Shown piece by piece: positions 1 through 7,840 of a stretch of 64,000 nt of DNA. The DNA is taken from assembly GCA_963800215.1 (NCBI GenBank), contig CAWCZY010000010.1, forward strand, positions 1-64,000, written 5' to 3'. Position 1 is the stretch's first letter. Each line of letters begins with the position of its first letter. The DNA is from JAJPKK01 sp963800215 (lineage in GTDB: Bacteria > Pseudomonadota > Alphaproteobacteria > Rhizobiales > Xanthobacteraceae). A program made the position numbers and the translations under genes. The notes under the pieces are model-generated. The model was not told the origin of the DNA. It was given only the letters and a program-made list of their open reading frames with translations, and did not search any database.

Positions 1-911
1 AGCTCGACGGATCCGGGGCGTTCATTCGCGTAGCTGATCTCCGCCGGGCAGGCGACATCGCAGCGTACATCAACGATCAGCGGGCCCTTCTGGTGGTTCA
101 GATCGACCAGGAATTCGAACGGCGGCTGTTCGCCGGAATGCTGGCTAATGTTCAGGTGATTGCCGATGGGCGCAATTCCAATACTGCGGGGACTGCGATG
201 GGCTACGTTCAGGCGGCCGTCGACGCATTCAATGTGCAATGGCGGGCCGATCATGGCCTCGGCGTCGCGCCGCTGCAGATCGTCAATCGCGCCTGGTACA
301 ATCCGAACCTCGAAACCCGCTGGTTCATGGTCCCGGCGCTGATCGGGACACTCACGATGTTGCAGACCTCGCCGCTCACGGCCTTGTCGGTGGCACGTGA
401 ACGCGAGGAAGGCACCTTCGATCAGTTGCTGGTGACGCCGTTCCGACCGGTGGAGATCATGGCCGGGAAGGCAATCCCTTCGATGCTCATCGGTCTCACG
501 CAGGCGACCTTGATCCTGCTGGTGGCGCAGCTGTGGTTTCGCATCCCGTTCGCGGGGTCCTTTGGGACGCTCTATGCCTCGCTCGTTCTGTTTGTGCTGG
601 CGGCGGTCGGAATAGGTCTCCTCATCTCATCGATTGTCGCAAACATGCAGCAAGCGATGCTGTTCTCGTTCGTCGTCTTGATGCCGTTCAGCGCTGCTGT
701 CCGGGATGACGACGCCGGTCGAGAACATGCCGACGGTGCTGCAATATCTCACGCTGATCAACCCATTACGATACGCGATCGACATCATCCATCGAATTTA
801 TCTTGAGGCAGCGGGGCTCGGCTCACTTGTGCCGAACTATGGCCACTCGCGTTAATCAGCGCCGTCACGCTGCTGGCCGCGTCGTGGATGTTTCGAAATC
901 GTCTGGGTTGA
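1..911 (+). pseudogene. ABC-2 type transporter permease, 5' end outside window, frame broken twice
   Basis: The reading frame is open from base 3. The product resembles the large periplasmic loop and C-terminal membrane domain of ABC-2 permeases of the YhhJ type, which drive export with a partner ATPase. A conserved loop and motif (ALSVAREREEGTFDQLLVTP) is followed by hydrophobic helices. Near base 690 the frame moves by one base; the other frame then continues with LLSGMTTPVENMP and a helix up to about base 838. There a second shift restores the first frame, which ends RNRLG-stop at 911. The two shifts compensate, so the ancestral protein can be rebuilt. The gene adjoins other decayed sequence, so real decay is plausible, but sequencing error is not excluded. 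The partner ATPase would lie to the left of the window. Confidence 0.75.
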
Positions 912-1040
912 CTACAGCTGCGGAACCAAATCTCCTTCCGGTGGTTATCCCACCCTGGCTGACAAGTCCGCGCCCCGCGGCCGACACGGCGCACAGTGAG
1001 ACGGCCGCCCCAGTTGCTCGTCGCCTCCCAGCGGGGCGCT

Positions 1041-1124
1041 GAGAACTCAGACGTGAAATTCATTGCCGGTGAAACCGAGAAGTGGAGCAAGGTGGTCCGG
1101 GCCGCCAGCATCAAGCGGGAGTAA
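1041..1124 (+). pseudogene. Remnant of the 3' end of a Bug/TctC-type tricarboxylate-binding protein
   Basis: A short open stretch ending in TAA reads FIAGETEKWSKVVRAASIK followed by RE. This is the typical C-terminus of Bug family periplasmic binding proteins, which end with an E-x-E-K-W-x-K-V-V-R-A-A-x-I-K pattern. Nothing upstream reads as the rest of such a protein. An intact family member lies at 51840-52805 in the same window. The call rests on one short motif. Confidence 0.45.
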
Positions 1125-1456
1125 GGCCGAACCGTCCGACGCCGGACATTCCTTGAATCCCGTTTGGGCGGCGCCGCTTTGTCCGAGACAGCCAACATCC
1201 AGAGCGAATGAACCTTTTGCAGCGCACCAATTGATGGTGGCGAACCGCCGCTCCGGGTCATGGGCTGCCCTCCCGAGCGCGCAAGCCGGCGTCTGCATCG
1301 CCCCAACTACCGGACATCCCAGGAAAAGTCGCGACGGCCGAGTTCGGGCCTAAATGCCCGCCTCTCGCGCTGCAAAAAAGATTGAGAGCCCTTCGCCTCA
1401 AGGCCAGACATGCAGCCCCGAAGCGATAAGCTGTCGACTACGTGAGGAGATGATTG

Positions 1457-2146
1457 ATGCGACGGCGGGATTTCATCGCGGGGCTTGGCGCGGGCGGCTG
1501 GCCGTGGTGGCGCGGGCGCAGCAGGGCGAGCGGAACGAGGCGCATCGGCGTGCTTAATGTCGGGTGTTGAGGGAGATCCCAATGGTCAATGCCCTTAACT
1601 CTCCGGGTTCCCGGCACGAGTTAGGTTGGACCTATCGGCCGCAATGTGCGGATGGACGTTCGTTCTGCTGGGCGGCTTAATTTTGACCAGATGCGCATGT
1701 TCGCGAAAGAATTGGTCGACCTCCAATCCGACGTGATCCTTGCAGCCACCCAACTCCGGTGACTGCTGCAGTCCAGCGGGAGGCGCGGACGATCCCGATC
1801 GTTATTCGCGTCAGTCTCCGACCCGATCGGCTTTCGCTTCGTTGCGAGCCTACCCCGACCCGGCGGGAAAATCACCGGCTTCATGACCGTAGAAGCGGGT
1901 ATGGGTGGCAAGTGGCTGCAATTGCTCACCGAGATTGCGCCCCGAGTAAAGCGGGTCGCAGCCAGTGTTGGACCCCAACACAGCACCGCATGTCACATCA
2001 TATTACCTGGCCGCGGGCCCCTCCTATGCACTACGTGGATAAGTCTGTCCGTTCAGAGGGGTCGGAATTGGACGCGGAAGTGGGGTCGCAATTCCAAGCG
2101 ATTTGACAGCTTGAGCCCGGCAAGTTCGCCGACCTTGCGGTATTGA
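1457..2146 (+). pseudogene. Decayed ABC transporter substrate-binding protein (DUF534/TrpX-like family)
   Basis: Pieces in several frames line up with the family to which the intact gene at 39002-40012 belongs. The start reads MRRRDFIAGLG, a Tat signal, and is preceded by GAGGAG. Later come a GRNVRMDVR piece, then QMRMFAKELVDLQSDVILAA, SVSDPIGFRFVASLPRPGG and GGKWLQLLTEIAPRVKRVAA. These are separated by stop codons and frame changes. The later part loses similarity before the C-terminus. With several stops plus several shifts this is genuine decay rather than one sequencing error. The original protein would have delivered an unknown small molecule to an ABC importer; no permease or ATPase partner is left here. 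Confidence 0.75.
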
Positions 2147-2624
2147 GTGAGCGCCCCGCGCAACGCATGCACATCGGTGTGCCCCGGCCGCACCCGTTGC
2201 TACTTCAACTGCGCTATCCTGGCATTGGCTTCGCGCGCACGTGCTCGTCATTGGTCGCCGCGACAGGCGTGCCGCCGCTTCGCCATCTATGTTGCGGACC
2301 CGTCACTTTTGCACCGTGCGCATAGACACCGGGCGCGGCGCCGCCATGCGGCAGCGCGGACCTGCTTCGGGAAGGTGGAGGGACCGGCAGAGCGCCGCCG
2401 GGGGCCTCGTCACCTTGCTTGAGCATATTCGGCGCGATCTCGGGTTACGTACGACCGGGAAGCCGCCCTGGACGGGTCCGGCTACTGGGGTGCTTTTCCT
2501 GCCGCGCAGCCTTGTGGCAGGCGGGGTGTCTCACGAATAACGGGTCCAGCGGAAAGCTGTGCTCGCGTGTGCAGACGCCATGCCGTTCGATATCGGATTG
2601 CTCGACACGCCGGGCATAGATTAA
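2147..2624. other. No gene recognised; decayed sequence
   Basis: This stretch of about 480 bases has short open frames on both strands, but none has a family motif or a convincing ribosome binding site. It continues the decayed zone to its left. The segment 912-1456, apart from the Bug remnant, is likewise without a recognisable gene. Confidence 0.5.
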
Positions 2625-2648
2625 ATGCCCATTTGGAGGCTTTCGTTC

Positions 2649-3431
2649 ATGCGGTTCCTGGGTTCGGCAACGTTTCTCGGCTTTTTGGCCCTCCCCCCCG
2701 TTGTAACTGCGGCGGCTGCCGACAACTGCCCGCAGCCGAGCAGCGAGATCGCCACTGATCGGCCCGATACCACCAATTCCAGCTTGGTGGTGCCGCAGGG
2801 AAGCTTTCAGCAGGAGAACGGCGTCAATATCGCCGGACGGGATGGCGGGCAGGTGGTCGACGGGACCAACACCCGGCTGCGTTTCGGCATCGCGCAGTGT
2901 CTCGAAGTTCTTGTAGACGTTCCCACCTATTTCGATGCGATGTCGGGCCACGCCGATACCGGGTTCACCAACGTCACTCCCGCGATCAAATGGCAGATTA
3001 GCCCGGTCCCCGGGCGGATCGATCTCTCCGCAACGTTCGGCGCTGGGCTGCCGACCGGCACCAAGGCCATCACTGGTCCCGGCGTTCAGCCCTACGTGCA
3101 ATTTCCGTGGTCATGGGAATTAGGCGGGGGCTGGGGGCTGACTGGTATGCTGACGAATTTCATCGTGCCCGCTGACCCCGTCAACAAGCTCTCGACCGAA
3201 ACGACCCTCGTTATCGAGCGCGAGATCGGCAAGCAGGCCTTCCTGTTCGTCGAATACGTCGGCGACTATCACGTGCATGGCGGCCCGAGCTATCTCTTCA
3301 ACTCCGGCGGCGGCTATCGTATCACCGACACCCAGCAGATCGATTTCCACGTCGCGATCGGCCTCAACGACAACGCGCCGGCCTATATCTTCGGCGTCGA
3401 CTATTCGTTTCGCTTCGATCGAATGTTCTGA
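2649..3431 (+). CDS. Outer-membrane transporter of the phenol-degradation MetA-like beta-barrel type
   Basis: The 260-residue product has a signal peptide (MRFLGSATFLGFLALPP, cleavage near TAAAA) and a conserved start of the mature protein, NCPQPSSEIATDRPDTTNSS. Alternating short hydrophobic strands follow, and the protein ends in a beta-strand with terminal aromatic residues (YSFRFDRMF), as expected for an outer-membrane barrel. The pattern matches the 'transporter / putative MetA-pathway' barrel family; substrate unknown. The start at 2649 is preferred over 2625 because TTGGAGG lies about ten bases ahead of it and the signal peptide begins there. A truncated inverted copy of the first third lies downstream (3592-3778). 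Confidence 0.75.
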   Translation: MRFLGSATFLGFLALPPVVTAAAADNCPQPSSEIATDRPDTTNSSLVVPQGSFQQENGVNIAGRDGGQVVDGTNTRLRFGIAQCLEVLVDVPTYFDAMSGHADTGFTNVTPAIKWQISPVPGRIDLSATFGAGLPTGTKAITGPGVQPYVQFPWSWELGGGWGLTGMLTNFIVPADPVNKLSTETTLVIEREIGKQAFLFVEYVGDYHVHGGPSYLFNSGGGYRITDTQQIDFHVAIGLNDNAPAYIFGVDYSFRFDRMF

Positions 3432-3591
3432 TGGGCGAGGTCTGGCCGGGGATCGCGACCCGCACCTCCGAGTGGTGGCCCAGGCGGCAGCAATTGATTA
3501 CCCCAAAGCTTACCCCTGCAGGATTACGGGCCGAACAGCGGGCGGATCATTCATGATAACAAATTGATTAATATAGATTTATTCGAATGAC

Positions 3592-3778
3592 TCAGCTGGT
3601 AGACTCACTTACCTGCTGGAAGCTCCCCTGCGGCACCACCACGCTGGAATTGGTGGTATCGGGCCGGTCAGTAGCGATCTCGCTGCCCGGTTGCGGGCAG
3701 GTTTCGGCGGCCGCCGCGGCAATCGATGCCGGCGGGGAGGGCCAGGAGGCCGAGAAGAGCTGACGGGATGAGCCGCAT
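3592..3778 (-). pseudogene. Truncated inverted copy of the upstream porin-like gene
   Basis: On the minus strand an ATG begins MRLIPSALLGLLALP, a signal-peptide-like start. The frame then shifts, and the second frame reads TCPQPGSEIATDRPDTTNSS, then VVVPQGSFQQ, almost the same as the start of the gene at 2649. Similarity stops abruptly after CAGCAGG at about base 3612 and unrelated codons run to a stop. So this is a partial inverted duplication, about 170 bases long, that lost its 3' part and its signal-peptide frame. Confidence 0.8.
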
Positions 3779-3892
3779 TCGTCGGGGATATCCGTCCCAA
3801 GGCACGAGGCGCGCACAGGGTGACGCCGATCCCCGGGCCGCATGCGAGTTAATCATGAGGCCGCCGCTGCGCCAAGCCGTGCGCGGCGTTTG

Positions 3893-4228
3893 TCACGGGG
3901 TGACGACGACCTTGCCCTTCATGTGGGGATGCAGGCCGCAGAAATATTCGAAAGTGCCGGCGGTGGTGAAGGTGAAGGCGTATTTGTCTTCGGTGTCGAG
4001 GGCGGGGGAGTGGAACTTGCCCCCCGTCTCGACGATCGAGTGCGGGATGTCGTCGTCGTTCTCCCATACGATCTTGGTCCCGACCGGGACCGTGATGACA
4101 TCCGGCCCGAACGTGAAATTGTCGATGGTGATGCGGCTTTCGGCCGGTGGCGCGGCAAGGGCGTAGGCGGCGCAGCACACCGCCACGCCCGCCGCGAATG
4201 CGCGGAGGCTTTGTGTCAGCAGGGACAT
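3893..4228 (-). CDS. Periplasmic cupredoxin (amicyanin/plastocyanin-like blue copper protein)
   Basis: The 111-residue product starts with a signal peptide ending at ALA, followed by one cupredoxin domain. The type 1 copper ligands are visible: His63 in DIPHSIVE, Cys97 and His100 in YFCGLHPHMKG, and Met103. The protein should carry single electrons in the periplasm. Downstream of the metallophosphoesterase and on the same strand, with about 100 bases between them, it may share its transcript. The small c-type cytochrome genes a few kilobases away are possible electron partners; that is inference. Confidence 0.9.
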   Translation of the reverse strand: MSLLTQSLRAFAAGVAVCCAAYALAAPPAESRITIDNFTFGPDVITVPVGTKIVWENDDDIPHSIVETGGKFHSPALDTEDKYAFTFTTAGTFEYFCGLHPHMKGKVVVTP

Positions 4229-4333
4229 GGGACGACCTTCTCGGTTCGGCAGTGAACGGACCGCCCCGGCGGCGATCGCCGAGGGCCTCCTCCCGGGTGG
4301 CGGGAGGAGGTCGCAGAATTCCTGAAATCTCGG

Positions 4334-5284
4334 TCAGGCCTTGGCGAGTTCGCTGTCGGTAATGGCGAGCGGCTGGGTGCCCCGCTTCACCATGACCTGG
4401 GTGATGCCGAGCACGCTGCGCAGCCTGTCCTCGGGGACTTTCATCGGGCCGGGCGACGGCGCGGTGCCGGGCGCCGGCTGCGGGAAGGCGGTCGAGCGTG
4501 CGGTGTGGAACGTCACGGCGCCTTCCACCTTCTGCATGATCTGGTGGATGTGGCCGTTGAGAACGGTCACCGAGCCGAAGCGCTTGACGAGGTCCAGCGC
4601 GCGGCCGGCATCGTCGGTGCCCCAGCCCCATCCGGCATCGACGGTCCACAGCGGGATGTGGGCGAACAGCACGACGGGGGTGGAAGCCGTCTTGCCCTTC
4701 AGGTCGTCGGCGAGCCAGGCGAGTTGCTCCTCGCCCAGCGCCCCCATGCCGCCGGACTTGAGATCGGCGACATTGACGAGGCCGACGAAATGCACGCCGT
4801 TCTGGTCGAAGGAATACCAGCCGGTGCCCTTGGCCTGGGTCCGCTTGCCGTAGCGTTCGAGATAGGCCTTGCCGCGCGCCTCGTCGACGATGTCGTGTTC
4901 GCCGGGGACGTAATAGGCGTCGAGCTTCGCCTTGGCGATCGCCTGGTCGGCATTGTCGAATTCCTCCGGCCTGGAGAGGTGGGTGATGTCGCCGGTGTGG
5001 ATCATGAAGGCGGGCTTGTTCGGCAGCGCGCCGATCTTGGCGATCGCCTCGTCGAGCGTCCCCAGCGGGTTCGGATTGGCCGGCTGCTTGAAGCCGATGT
5101 GGCTGTCCGAGATCTGGAGGAAGCTGAATCCGTTGGCGGCCTGGGCCTTCGCCTCGGAAATCCCGAGCAACGCCGAAGAACGCGGGATTCCGCCCGCCAC
5201 CGTCCACAGCACGCCCGTTCCCGCCCAGATCATGCACTCCAGCGCGCCGCGCCGGTCGATGCCGTCCTCGTCATTCTGCGCCAT
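4334..5284 (-). CDS. Exported calcineurin-like metallophosphoesterase
   Basis: The 316-residue product has an N-terminal region with RRGALECMIWAG and a hydrophobic stretch ending AKAQA, compatible with Tat export. The catalytic domain shows the metallophosphoesterase blocks in order: ISDSHIG (metal-binding Asp and His), HTGDITH, VPGEHD, AHIPLW and NGHIHQ. The usual GNHD block is GEHD here, so the metal-bridging Asn is replaced by Glu. The substrate is unknown. The gene lies upstream of the cupredoxin gene on the same strand. The start codon follows AGGAGAAAC. Confidence 0.85.
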   Translation of the reverse strand: MAQNDEDGIDRRGALECMIWAGTGVLWTVAGGIPRSSALLGISEAKAQAANGFSFLQISDSHIGFKQPANPNPLGTLDEAIAKIGALPNKPAFMIHTGDITHLSRPEEFDNADQAIAKAKLDAYYVPGEHDIVDEARGKAYLERYGKRTQAKGTGWYSFDQNGVHFVGLVNVADLKSGGMGALGEEQLAWLADDLKGKTASTPVVLFAHIPLWTVDAGWGWGTDDAGRALDLVKRFGSVTVLNGHIHQIMQKVEGAVTFHTARSTAFPQPAPGTAPSPGPMKVPEDRLRSVLGITQVMVKRGTQPLAITDSELAKA

Positions 5285-5421
5285 CTGTTTCTCCTTCTGT
5301 CGTTTGGGGCCGAATGAGGAAGAGACGGGGGGATGCGGTGGTTTATTCCCGGGCGATTCGGGAAAAGTTTCGGGCTGGCAATCGCAAGTCTAGGCGATAC
5401 CGGGAAGCGCCGGTCGATTTG

Positions 5422-5440
5422 GTTATCTCAGTATGATAAC
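5422..5440. promoter_or_regulatory. Palindrome GTTATC-N7-GATAAC, candidate operator of the toxin-antitoxin operon
   Basis: Perfect six-base arms with a seven-base centre lie about 38 bases before the tumE start, where a promoter is expected. Antitoxins of the TumA type carry a DNA-binding domain and usually repress their own operon, so this is the natural binding site. The right arm with its flank (TGATAACAAAT) also occurs at 3554-3564. Confidence 0.45.
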
Positions 5441-5477
5441 AAATATGTCGTGACTGAGCCGAGCGACCCTACTCGAT

Positions 5478-5804
5478 GTGCTCCTCGACCTCGATGGACA
5501 GGTGCTCATCGACGATCCTAGCGGCCGCCATTGGGCCAAGTTCGTGGTAACGCGTGTGCCTGTATCGCCTGAGAAGCCCCACGGCCTGGATTATTCGCTG
5601 ACGTTGCACGGGCCGGATGGCGAGCGTCTGGTCGGCTTCGACAATGCCCATCCGACGGAAAAGCAGAAACGCGGCAATCCACAGGACCATCGCAACCGGT
5701 TACGACGACCAAAACCTATAACTATAGGGACGCGGCAAACCCTGCTCGACGATTTCTGGAACACGGTCAATTCGGTATTGCGCGGGAGAGGAGTGATTCC
5801 ATGA
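5478..5804 (+). CDS. tumE: TumE-family toxin (DUF6516)
   Basis: The 108-residue product matches the DUF6516/TumE pattern: a short N-terminal beta segment (LLDLDGQVLIDD), a central HGLDYSLTLHGPDGERLVGFDN block, an HHR/PIT-like segment and a C-terminal LLDDFWNTV helix. Known members inhibit growth when their antitoxin is absent; the molecular target here cannot be read from sequence. The start is a GTG; an upstream in-frame stop at 5451 leaves little room for another. The last four bases overlap the antitoxin start (ATGA), so the two are translationally coupled, toxin first. Confidence 0.85.
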   Translation: MLLDLDGQVLIDDPSGRHWAKFVVTRVPVSPEKPHGLDYSLTLHGPDGERLVGFDNAHPTEKQKRGNPQDHRNRLRRPKPITIGTRQTLLDDFWNTVNSVLRGRGVIP

Positions 5805-6166
5805 CGACACTGAAAGTGGGCATCGCCAGCTACGAGGATATGAAGGCTCGCACCATGGCGGTGGCACGCGGGCAACGGCGCATCGCGGCAGACGAGCCGA
5901 AGGTCTGGTTCACTTCTACGGAGTCCTTCGCCAAGGTGCTGTCGGCGGGCAACCGCGATCTGTTGCGGATCATCGCCGAGCAAGCGCCGGGTTCGCTCGA
6001 CGAACTGGCGCGGGTCACCGGCCGGGCCAAATCGAACCTGTCGCGGACATTGAAGACGATGGCGGGTTATGGACTCGTGCACCTGGAACGCGGCGAGCGA
6101 GGCCGGATCACTCCGAGGGTGGTTCACGATCGGGTCGAACTTGATCTGCCGCTCACCGGGTCGTGA
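5801..6166 (+). CDS. tumA: TumA-type antitoxin, winged-helix DNA-binding protein (HVO_A0114 family)
   Basis: The 121-residue product has an N-terminal tail that would clasp the toxin, then a MarR-like winged helix: RDLLRIIAEQAPGSLDELAR as the first helices and TGRAKSNLSRTLKTMAGYG as the turn and recognition helix. Its wing (ERGERGRITPRVVHD) resembles HVO_A0114 family proteins that neutralise TumE. It overlaps the toxin gene by four bases. It probably represses the operon through the palindrome at 5422-5440. Confidence 0.85.
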   Translation: MTTLKVGIASYEDMKARTMAVARGQRRIAADEPKVWFTSTESFAKVLSAGNRDLLRIIAEQAPGSLDELARVTGRAKSNLSRTLKTMAGYGLVHLERGERGRITPRVVHDRVELDLPLTGS

Positions 6167-6181
6167 AAGCCGGCTGAGGCG

Positions 6182-6508
6182 CTATTTGCCCAACGTCGCG
6201 ATATAAGCGGCGAGATCGCCCGCTTCATTGCGCGTCAGCGACATGTTCGGCATTTTCGGGTGTGGGTCGAGCAGGAACATCGCGACCTGGCCCGCATCGA
6301 ATCCCGGCCTTCTGGCGATCGACGCGAAGGGCGGCGCCTCGCCGGTGGTTCCGCGCTGATCGGCGGCGACGACATGACAGGGCTCGCACCAGCGGCGCGC
6401 GATTTGCCCGCCATTATAGGCGTCGGCCGCCCACGCCGCATTCGCCGTTACGGCTCCGGCGAGCATCGTGCAAATCCCTGAAAGCTTCAAACGGCGTTCC
6501 TGCCGCAT
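6182..6508 (-). CDS. Small monoheme c-type cytochrome
   Basis: The 108-residue product has a signal peptide ending AWA, the heme site WCEPCH and a distal Met in PKMPNMSLT. This is a class I cytochrome c for periplasmic electron transfer. The gene follows the CBS-BON gene on the same strand with 82 bases between them, so both may be read from the promoter region that contains the FixK-type box at 7334-7347. Two more small cytochromes of this kind lie at 7430 and 10941. Confidence 0.9.
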   Translation of the reverse strand: MRQERRLKLSGICTMLAGAVTANAAWAADAYNGGQIARRWCEPCHVVAADQRGTTGEAPPFASIARRPGFDAGQVAMFLLDPHPKMPNMSLTRNEAGDLAAYIATLGK

Positions 6509-6590
6509 GTTCGACCTCCCACCGCCTGCTCCCGGTCGGAAAGCTTGCTGATGCCGTGCGTGAATGCGTCGCGCCGAGGCGCCGGGCCGG

Positions 6591-7289
6591 TCAGTACCAG
6601 CCCGACATGTTCGACGGGATGATCAGGTTGTCGTTCACCACGCGTACGCCCGCGGTGCTTTCGACCAGAACACGGACCGCCTTCTTCTCGGTCTGGGAAT
6701 CGACGATCCCCCAGACATCGACGGTTCCGTCGTGAACGATGAGGTTCAGCAATGACGGCTTGGTCCACTGTTCGTTTGCCAGCTTGGAAGTCAGCTTGGC
6801 GCGGATGCTGGCATCATCGATCATGCCCGGCGGTATGTTCTTGAGGCTTGCCAAGGCCTGCAGCAGATTGGCTCGGCTGACGATCCCGACGACCTTGCCG
6901 TCCTTGACGATCGGAACCCGCTTGATGCCGTGCTTTTCCAGTAGATCGGCAACGTCGCAGACCGGCGTATCCGGCGCCGCCGTGACGACGCTCCGAGTCA
7001 TGACATCCACGACCTTGCGCGAGTGCGACTTGATATATTCGGAGGCCATCTCCTCCTTCGATGCGATCAGGCTGAGCCACCATGAGTAATGGCGCCGCGT
7101 TCCCGCCTCGGGACGCCGCATCAGGTCGCCTTCGCTGACGATGCCCACGAGCTCGCCCTGCGGCCCCGTCACGGGAACACCGCTGATCCTGTTCCGCAGC
7201 AGCACGTCGGCGACTTCCTGCACGGAAGCGTCCGATCCGACTGAAATGACCTTCGAAACCATGACATCGGCGGCTTTCATGATCGACAC
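6591..7289 (-). CDS. CBS-CBS-BON domain protein
   Basis: The 232-residue product has two CBS domains (residues about 8-60 with NRISGVPVTGPQGELVGIVS, and about 95-150 with HGIKRVPIVKDGKVVGIVSR) followed by a BON domain (VHDGTVDVWGIVDSQTEKKA, VVNDNLIIP). CBS pairs bind adenine nucleotides and can signal energy state; BON domains bind membranes or lipids. Such proteins are common in low-oxygen regulons of rhizobia and phototrophs. A FixK-type box lies 45 bases upstream of the start. Confidence 0.9.
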   Translation of the reverse strand: MSIMKAADVMVSKVISVGSDASVQEVADVLLRNRISGVPVTGPQGELVGIVSEGDLMRRPEAGTRRHYSWWLSLIASKEEMASEYIKSHSRKVVDVMTRSVVTAAPDTPVCDVADLLEKHGIKRVPIVKDGKVVGIVSRANLLQALASLKNIPPGMIDDASIRAKLTSKLANEQWTKPSLLNLIVHDGTVDVWGIVDSQTEKKAVRVLVESTAGVRVVNDNLIIPSNMSGWY

Positions 7290-7333
7290 TCCATTTTGCG
7301 ATCCTCATTTAGGCTCGCTTGCGGCGGCGTGCT

Positions 7334-7347
7334 TTGAGTTGGATCAA
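7334..7347. promoter_or_regulatory. FixK/Fnr-type box TTGAG-N4-ATCAA between divergent genes
   Basis: The site fits the FixK/FNR consensus TTGAT-N4-ATCAA at nine of ten positions. It sits between the CBS-BON gene (minus) and a cytochrome gene (plus), 45 and 83 bases from their starts. Since fixK lies in the same window, joint activation at low oxygen is the likely role. Confidence 0.7.
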
Positions 7348-7429
7348 GGCCCGCTGCCCGACAATCCGGTGATTAAGGTCGGCAAGGCTTCGCCGCGTGA
7401 TCGGGTTCCGGCGACATGGAGGACTACCG

Positions 7430-7750
7430 ATGAAATCAGTACTCGCTGGGATGACACTCTTCGTGCTCGCAAGCGCCTCTTGCGGCGCTTATGCCCAGGG
7501 CGCCGGCGACCCGGCGAAGGGCCACCAGTTCGTGCAGCAGATATGCTCGGAATGTCACAGCGTCGAAAAAGGGCAGCGCCCATCGCCGAACGGCTTGGCC
7601 CCGAACTTCGAGACCGTCGCGAAAACGCCGGGAATGACGGCGATCGCCCTGACCGCGACGCTGCGTACCCCACACCGGACCATGCCGAACGTCATCATCG
7701 CCGACGACGATCTCAGAAACGTCGTGGCCTACGTCTTGAGCCTTCAATAG
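7430..7750 (+). CDS. Small monoheme c-type cytochrome
   Basis: The 106-residue product starts MKSVLAGMTLFVLAS with signal cleavage after AYAQ, then carries the heme site CSECH and a distal Met in RTMPNVII. GGAGGA ten bases ahead fixes this start rather than an in-frame one at 7397. It is the first gene rightward of the FixK-type box and is followed within about 90 bases by the lipid transporter genes. Electron carrier in the periplasm; partners unknown. Confidence 0.9.
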   Translation: MKSVLAGMTLFVLASASCGAYAQGAGDPAKGHQFVQQICSECHSVEKGQRPSPNGLAPNFETVAKTPGMTAIALTATLRTPHRTMPNVIIADDDLRNVVAYVLSLQ

Positions 7751-7840
7751 AGTCCGGGTCCGGGCGCGGACGTGCGGTCCGGCATTGCCCGAGTTGGCTC
7801 CGGCACGGTGCCGCGGGCCGGGAGCCCCGATTTTTCCAGC

